Assembly (NCBI GenBank): GCA_050251635.1
Contig: JBFWML010000011.1
Location: 1 to 51,418, forward strand
Length of the DNA stretch: 51,418 bases
Source of the DNA: JBFWML01 sp050251635
GTDB lineage: Bacteria > Campylobacterota > Campylobacteria > Campylobacterales > SZUA-545
Reading direction: 5' to 3'
Both the position numbers and the translations under genes were made by a program. How positions within the stretch are numbered: the first letter of the stretch is position 1; each line of letters starts with the position of its first letter. This document shows, piece by piece, positions 46,741 to 51,418 of this stretch. The notes under the pieces are model-generated. The model was not told the origin of the DNA. It did not search any database and saw only the letters and a program-made list of their open reading frames with translations.

Positions 46741-47824
46741 GAACCAGCTTTGTCATCAGCGCTTTAACGCTGAGCAGTTTGTCGATACGGTAGCCGTTGG
46801 ACCCGGTAAAGAAAAGACCGGTTTCCAGATTGCCCTCGTAGGCATCGGAAAGCCGATCGGCGATGCAGTAGCCGACCGCCTTGGCCTCTTCGCCCCGGTG
46901 GCAGGGAATGACGCAGTTGCTGATACAGCGGATCGCCGGACCCTCGCGCTTATCGACCAGATTGATCAGATGGGTGCGCACACCCCGCGCGGGATAGCCC
47001 ACCGGAGATTTCAAAAGTTCGATATCCTCTTTTTTGCAGCCGATCAGCAGGTCTTTAAAAGCCTGCGGCGCGTCGCACTCAAAGGTGCCGATAAACCGCG
47101 TGCCAATCTGAACCCCCGCCGCCCCCAGCGCCATCGCGGCTTTGATATCTTCATGATCCCAGATGCCCCCGGCGGCAAATACCGGCATATTGGGGCTGAT
47201 GCTGTGCGCCTCGGCCACCACGGGGGCGATCAGTTTTTCCAGTTGATATTCGGGATCGGCGCACTGTTCGTAGGTAAAACCCTGATGGCCGCCCGAAAGC
47301 GGGCCTTCCAGAATCACCGCGTCGGGCAGGCGTTTGTAGCGCTGCTCCCAGCGTTTGGCGATCAGCCGCAGCGCCTTGGGCGAAGAGACGATCGGCACCA
47401 AAGCCACATCGGGAAAATCGACGGTGAATTCGGGCATATTCATCGGCAGCCCCGCGCCGGTGATAATCACATCCGCCCCCGCTTCGCAGGCGTCGCGCAC
47501 GACCCGGCCGTAGTCGTTGATCGCAAAGAGAATGTTCACGCCCAGAGGCGCGTCGCCGCAGATGGCGCGGGCGTCTTTCATGATGTCGAACAGCGCGTCG
47601 CGGCTATAGAACTCCTCCGCCTCCGCCGGGCGGCCGAAGCTGAGTTTTTTAACAAACTGTTTGTTTTTGTAGTAGCCGGTGCCAATGGCGCTCACAACGC
47701 CCAAACCCCCTTCGAGACTGACGTGACCCGCCAGACCCGACCAGCTGATACCGACCCCCATGCCGCCTTGGATAATGGGGTATTTGATTGTGTGCTTGCC
47801 GATTTTGACTGAAGAAAAAGCCAC
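46724..47824 (-). CDS. Nitronate monooxygenase / 2-nitropropane dioxygenase family protein
   Basis: This is a 366-residue FMN-binding TIM barrel protein. The N-terminus has YPIIQGGMGVGIS and LEGGLGVVSAIG; VFAAGGIWD and AGVQIGTRF form the phosphate-binding part of the FMN site. Enzymes of this family oxidise alkyl nitronates, but many bacterial members have other or unknown substrates. It directly follows tyrS (abutting) and overlaps the amidase gene by 17 bases, so it belongs to the rpoZ-spoT-tyrS transcription unit. Confidence 0.85.
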   Translation of the reverse strand: MAFSSVKIGKHTIKYPIIQGGMGVGISWSGLAGHVSLEGGLGVVSAIGTGYYKNKQFVKKLSFGRPAEAEEFYSRDALFDIMKDARAICGDAPLGVNILFAINDYGRVVRDACEAGADVIITGAGLPMNMPEFTVDFPDVALVPIVSSPKALRLIAKRWEQRYKRLPDAVILEGPLSGGHQGFTYEQCADPEYQLEKLIAPVVAEAHSISPNMPVFAAGGIWDHEDIKAAMALGAAGVQIGTRFIGTFECDAPQAFKDLLIGCKKEDIELLKSPVGYPARGVRTHLINLVDKREGPAIRCISNCVIPCHRGEEAKAVGYCIADRLSDAYEGNLETGLFFTGSNGYRIDKLLSVKALMTKLVHGEGA

Positions 47825-49024
47825 TTATAACACCTTTATCCGGGCAAATTTACGTTTTCCGACCTGACAGACATATTCGCCCGCCGCCAGCTCTTGTTTG
47901 AAATCGGCAACACCCTCGCCGTCGATTTTCACTGCCCGCGATTCTACCATACGTCTCAGTTCGCTGGTGGAGGCGGCCAACGCGGCATCCACAAAGGCTT
48001 TGCCAATCCAGACGGGCCCCGCAAATTCAAACTCCGGCATTTCACTGGGAATCTCGCCCTGTGCATGGACGCGGTCAAACTCGTTTTTGGCGCGCTCGGC
48101 CGCCGCTTCGCCGTGGTAACGGGCCACAATCTCCTGCGCCAGCGACTCCTTGGCCTTTTTCGGATGCACCGAGCCGTCCGCCACGCCGTTTTTGATCGCC
48201 GCGATTTCGGCGAGGGTGCGGAAGCTTAAGAGCTCATACCAGCGCCACATTTGGTCGTCGCTGATGCTGAGGATTTTGGCAAACATCGTTTCGGGCGCTT
48301 CGGTGACGCCCACATAGTTGCCCAGGCTTTTGCTCATCTTCTGAACGCCGTCAAGCCCCTCCAGAAGCGGCATGGTCATGACCGCCTGCTGGCTCTTCTG
48401 GCCGTAGCTTTTTTGCAGCTGGCGGCCCATAAGGAGGTTGAACTTCTGATCGTTGCCGCCCAGCTCCATATCGCTTTTCAGATGCACGCTGTCGTAGCCC
48501 TGTAACAGCGGATACAAAAACTCGCTGATCGCAATGGGGCTTTGGGCTTTGTAGCGCTTTTCGAAGTCGTCGCGCTCCATCATCCGCGCCACGCTCTGCT
48601 GGCTGGCCAGCGCAATCAGACCGCCCGCGCCTAAGCCCTCAAGCCACGCGGAGTTAAAAACCAGATCGGTTTGAGCCGGATCGAGGATTTTAAAGACCTG
48701 ATCGCGGTAGGTCTGGGCGTTTTGTTCGACCTGATCGCGGCTAAGGAGTTTGCGGGTTTCGCTTTTGCCGGTGGGATCGCCGATCATCGCGGTAAAGTCG
48801 CCGATGAGAAACTGAATGCGCGCGCCGTAGCGCTGCGCCACCGCCAGTTTGCTTAAAAGCACCGTGTGGCCCAGATGCAGATCGGGAGCGGTGGGATCAA
48901 AGCCCGCTTTGAGCTTCCACGGCTTTTTCTCTTCGAACCAAGCCTTCAGACAGGCGGTCAGTTTCTCTTCGTCGATCAGCTCCAGACAGCCGCGTTTAAT
49001 CTCCCGTAGCGCTTCCGAAATCAT
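47825..49024 (-). CDS. tyrS: Tyrosyl-tRNA synthetase
   Basis: This is a 399-residue class I synthetase. The HIGH motif is HLGH (50-53), and KMSKS is at 229-233 (GVQKMSKSLGNYVG). FDPTAPDLHLGHT and IGDFTAMIGDPTGKS are typical of the TyrZ/eubacterial long form, and the C-terminal S4-like RNA-binding domain (LRRMVESRAVKIDGE) is present. It charges tRNA-Tyr. It lies 12 bases downstream of spoT. Confidence 0.95.
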   Translation of the reverse strand: MISEALREIKRGCLELIDEEKLTACLKAWFEEKKPWKLKAGFDPTAPDLHLGHTVLLSKLAVAQRYGARIQFLIGDFTAMIGDPTGKSETRKLLSRDQVEQNAQTYRDQVFKILDPAQTDLVFNSAWLEGLGAGGLIALASQQSVARMMERDDFEKRYKAQSPIAISEFLYPLLQGYDSVHLKSDMELGGNDQKFNLLMGRQLQKSYGQKSQQAVMTMPLLEGLDGVQKMSKSLGNYVGVTEAPETMFAKILSISDDQMWRWYELLSFRTLAEIAAIKNGVADGSVHPKKAKESLAQEIVARYHGEAAAERAKNEFDRVHAQGEIPSEMPEFEFAGPVWIGKAFVDAALAASTSELRRMVESRAVKIDGEGVADFKQELAAGEYVCQVGKRKFARIKVL

Positions 49025-49036
49025 GGCTCCCCTTGG

Positions 49037-51187
49037 TTATCCGCTCTTGTTTTTATAAATATCATCCGCCGGGGCAAACTCCACCAGCGTAAACCGCTTT
49101 TCGATACCCGCCTGCACCTTGCCCAGATGCGAAAGGGGAAATTCCGCCACAATCTCGCACCAGCTGGGCAGATCGAGCCCACCCTGACCCAGCGAGACGG
49201 TGGTGATGTTGATATTGCGTTTGGAGAGATGGCTGACCAAGGAGAGCAAAGCCCCCTTGCGGTTGTCCAGATTGACCACCAGGCGGTACAAACCGACCTT
49301 GCCGCCGACCCACGTCGCCTTGAGCGCGTGGCCCCCCTCCTGCAAGAGCCGATAGGCATTCTCACAGAGTTTGTGGTGGATTATAGCCTTTCCCCTCTTA
49401 TGGTAAAAAAGCAAAACCGGGTCGCCGAACTTGGGGTGGCAGCAGTGATCAAAGACCACTTCGGTGACCGCCTTGGGCGAGAGAATCTCCAGATTGTCCA
49501 GCCGGTAACGTTTGGGCCGGGAGGGCGGCAGGCCAAAGAGCCCCTTGCGCCCCTTTTGATCGCGCTGATAGCGGAGGATAATCTCATCAAGCAGGCCGTT
49601 TTCTCTGGGCACTTTAAAAAGAGACTCTTCGTAGCCCCGCTCCTTAAGCCAGGCCAAAACCGTCTCGCTCTTCTCGTCCAGGCAAAAGGCCAGCATCGAC
49701 AATCCGCTGAGCCGATCGAGTTCGCGCTGGCGGTGGTTGCACTCGTGCCGCAGGATATTGCGCGCCCGCGAGGTTTTTAAGGCCTCCAGCCAACTGCAGC
49801 GCGGCACCGGCTCCCGGCCCACCTCGATCTCGACCATGTCGCCGGTTTTCAGCTCCTGCAGCAGCGGTTTTTTGATGCGGTTAATATGGGCCGCCTGCGC
49901 CTTCAAGCCCACGGCGCTGTGCACCGCAAAGGCAAAATCCAGCGCCGTCGCGCCTAAAGGCAGCGTGAAGGTTTCACCCTTGGGGGAATAAACGACCACC
50001 TCTTCGCTGTAGAGATCGTTTTTGGCCAGCTCGTAAAAATCCAGCGGGTTTTCGCCGCCGTACTGCATCGCCTCCAGCCAGGTCAGTTTGGGGCTAAGCG
50101 CGCCGGCTTTGTACTTCCAGTGGGCGGCGATGCCGTATTCGGCGGTGCGGTGCATGTCGAAGGTGCGGATCTGTACCTCATAGATGCCGCTTTCGTGAAA
50201 AAGGGTCGTGTGCAGCGTTTGGTAGCCGTTTTCTTTGGGCAGCGCGATATAGTCCTTAAACCGCGCGATCAGGGGCTTGTATCGGGTGTGCAGCAGCCCC
50301 AGCACCTTGTAGCACTCCTCGGGGGTTTGCACCAAAATCCGCACCGCCATCAGGTCAAGCACCTCCTCGATGCTCACCCCCTTGCGTTGCATCTTGGCGT
50401 AGATCGAGTAGTGGTGTTTGACCCGGGCGTTGACCTCGAAGCCGCTTTCGGTAAAGCCTGCGTGCAGCAGATGGCCCTGCAGTTCGCCGATAAAGCGGTT
50501 GAGCCCCAACCGAAGGGCCTGATCATGGCCCTTGAGATAGGTTTCAATCCGGTTGTAGTCCTCGGGGAAAATATAAAAAAAGCTGCGATCCTCAAGGAGA
50601 TTTTTAATCCGCCCAATCCCCAACCGGTGGGCGATCGGCGCGTACACCACCAGCGTCTCTTCGGCAATACGGCGGCGCTTGGCTTCGCTCAGGGCATCCA
50701 GCGTCAGCACGTTGTGCAGCCGGTCGCACAGCTTAATCACCAGCACCCGCACGTCCTTAACCGACGCGATAAGCATTTTGCGGAAGGTCAGCGCCGATTG
50801 GATCAGCTTTTCATCGACCCGATCGGAGGGGATCAGATTCTCTTCGCGGATACGGTCGATCTTGGTCAAGCCATCGACCAGCACCGCCACATCCTCGCCA
50901 AAATCCCGCTGCGCCTCCTCAAGCGTATAGGGGGTGTCTTCGACCGCGTCGTGCAGCACGGCGGCAACCGCCATCGCTTCGTCGCCGCCAAAGTGCGCCA
51001 CTGCGGCGGCAACCAGATACGGATGAACGATGTACGGTTCGCCGCTTTTGCGAAACTGCCCTTCATGGGCTTTCTCGGCAACAAGACACGCCTTATGTAA
51101 AAGCGGGGTATCGATTTTGGAAAGAAGAAGCGCTTTGGCTCCACCGGCGTCGCGGATCTCGGCGAAGTTCGCCGGTAAAGCCTCCAT
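49037..51187 (-). CDS. spoT: Bifunctional (p)ppGpp synthetase/hydrolase
   Basis: This is a 716-residue RelA/SpoT homolog. The HD hydrolase site is at His79-Asp80 (AAVLHDAVEDTPYT), with HKACLVAEKAHEGQFRKSG before it. The synthetase region has VKHHYSIYAKMQRKG and ENGYQTLHTTLF, followed by a TGS domain (VVYSPKGETFTLPLGATALD) and a C-terminal ACT domain (VNLDNRKGALLSLVSHLSKR). Both active regions look intact, as expected for the single RSH enzyme of Campylobacterota. It lies 5 bases after rpoZ. Confidence 0.94.
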   Translation of the reverse strand: MEALPANFAEIRDAGGAKALLLSKIDTPLLHKACLVAEKAHEGQFRKSGEPYIVHPYLVAAAVAHFGGDEAMAVAAVLHDAVEDTPYTLEEAQRDFGEDVAVLVDGLTKIDRIREENLIPSDRVDEKLIQSALTFRKMLIASVKDVRVLVIKLCDRLHNVLTLDALSEAKRRRIAEETLVVYAPIAHRLGIGRIKNLLEDRSFFYIFPEDYNRIETYLKGHDQALRLGLNRFIGELQGHLLHAGFTESGFEVNARVKHHYSIYAKMQRKGVSIEEVLDLMAVRILVQTPEECYKVLGLLHTRYKPLIARFKDYIALPKENGYQTLHTTLFHESGIYEVQIRTFDMHRTAEYGIAAHWKYKAGALSPKLTWLEAMQYGGENPLDFYELAKNDLYSEEVVVYSPKGETFTLPLGATALDFAFAVHSAVGLKAQAAHINRIKKPLLQELKTGDMVEIEVGREPVPRCSWLEALKTSRARNILRHECNHRQRELDRLSGLSMLAFCLDEKSETVLAWLKERGYEESLFKVPRENGLLDEIILRYQRDQKGRKGLFGLPPSRPKRYRLDNLEILSPKAVTEVVFDHCCHPKFGDPVLLFYHKRGKAIIHHKLCENAYRLLQEGGHALKATWVGGKVGLYRLVVNLDNRKGALLSLVSHLSKRNINITTVSLGQGGLDLPSWCEIVAEFPLSHLGKVQAGIEKRFTLVEFAPADDIYKNKSG

Positions 51188-51192
51188 GGGGG

Positions 51193-51393
51193 TTAGTGGG
51201 GTTTGATTTCCAGAAGTCCGGCGGCGATCTCTTTGAGCGCGATATCGACCGGCTTGTCCAGTTTTTCGGCGGGAACGAGGGGCTTAGCGCCGCCCTGAAG
51301 CTGCGATACGCGGCGCGCAACGGCGACGGAAAGCAGATAGCGATCGCCGCCGGTTTGTTTCAAGGCTTCGGAGGTGATTTGTTCAAGTCTCAT
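51193..51393 (-). CDS. rpoZ: RNA polymerase omega subunit
   Basis: This is a 66-residue protein: MRLEQITSEALKQTGGDRYLLSVAVARRVSQL matches the omega core, where the conserved YxLVxxAAxRARQL pattern appears as YLLSVAVARRVSQL. Omega helps assemble RNA polymerase and forms part of a ppGpp site, fitting its place 5 bases before spoT. The ribosome site AAGGAAA lies just upstream, and the gene ends a few bases inside the right edge of the window. Confidence 0.9.
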   Translation of the reverse strand: MRLEQITSEALKQTGGDRYLLSVAVARRVSQLQGGAKPLVPAEKLDKPVDIALKEIAAGLLEIKPH

Positions 51394-51418
51394 AGGTTTT
51401 CCTTTATTTCACGATAGA

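Noticed and set aside
1..51418. tRNA, rRNA, CRISPR arrays, riboswitches, complete insertion sequences or prophage
   Set aside because: No cloverleaf-like segments, no arrays of short repeats with spacers and no transposase or integrase genes were recognised; covariance model searches could not be run.

Overview
The window reads as chromosomal DNA of a Campylobacterota (epsilonproteobacterial) bacterium, probably a GC-rich sulfur- or hydrogen-oxidising type rather than a Campylobacter or Helicobacter pathogen. The evidence is the ccoN-ccoO-ccoQ-ccoP operon followed by a DUF4006 gene, an AddAB-type (not RecBCD) recombination nuclease, the gmhB-hldD-hldE-gmhA heptose cluster and the rpoZ-spoT-tyrS order. 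This is inferred from gene content and order; no database search was run. Genes are packed tightly, many joined by ATGA or GTGA overlaps.

Layout. 1-2974 (+): 3' end of a large unrecognised protein followed by four stop/start-overlapping minor pseudopilin genes. 3020-5757 (+): an MsbA-like lipid A exporter and an LptF/G-type permease. 5886-9496 (+): cbb3 oxidase genes ccoNOQP, a DUF4006 gene and an unlisted 32-codon membrane microprotein, closed by an intrinsic terminator. 9602-18226 (+): a TPM-like protein, FixH, AddB, AddA and the copper ATPase CcoI in one coupled run. 18231-19143: an AT-rich foreign-looking membrane gene and a cluster of REP-like 'gcaaatggggacagg' repeats that separate ccoI from ccoS. 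19144-21621 (+): an unknown gene, ccoS and an acyl-CoA synthetase. 21654-21950 (-): a small periplasmic cytochrome c. 22048-26121 (+): the ADP-heptose pathway gmhB-hldD-hldE-(YfaZ-like)-gmhA.

From 26118 to the right end everything is on the minus strand. 26118-31664 holds a heptosyltransferase-like GT9 gene and a likely compatible-solute operon: a mannosyl-3-phosphoglycerate-phosphatase-family HAD enzyme, glycerate kinase, a mannosylglycerate-synthase-like glycosyltransferase and a glucosyl-3-phosphoglycerate-synthase-like enzyme. Together these could make glucosylglycerate or mannosylglucosylglycerate.

31697-42979 is a defence island built on a type I restriction-modification operon. In transcription order it is hsdR, XRE-ImmA/IrrE regulator-protease, DUF4411 PIN protein, second PIN-like protein, hsdS, ParB-like protein, D12 adenine methyltransferase, a fused hsdM'-hsdS' remnant, dinD and hsdM. 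Nearly all genes overlap or abut. It is the most unusual part of the window: toxin-like and second-methylase cassettes sit inside the restriction operon, next to the scar of a deleted hsdM-hsdS pair.

43064-43569 is a RelE/ParE-type toxin-antitoxin pair. 43609-44565 is a YpdA-like flavoprotein. 44636-51393 is a housekeeping run: DUF481-like outer membrane protein, N-acetylmuramoyl-L-alanine amidase, nitronate monooxygenase family protein, tyrS, spoT and rpoZ. I saw no tRNA, rRNA, CRISPR array or intact insertion sequence.
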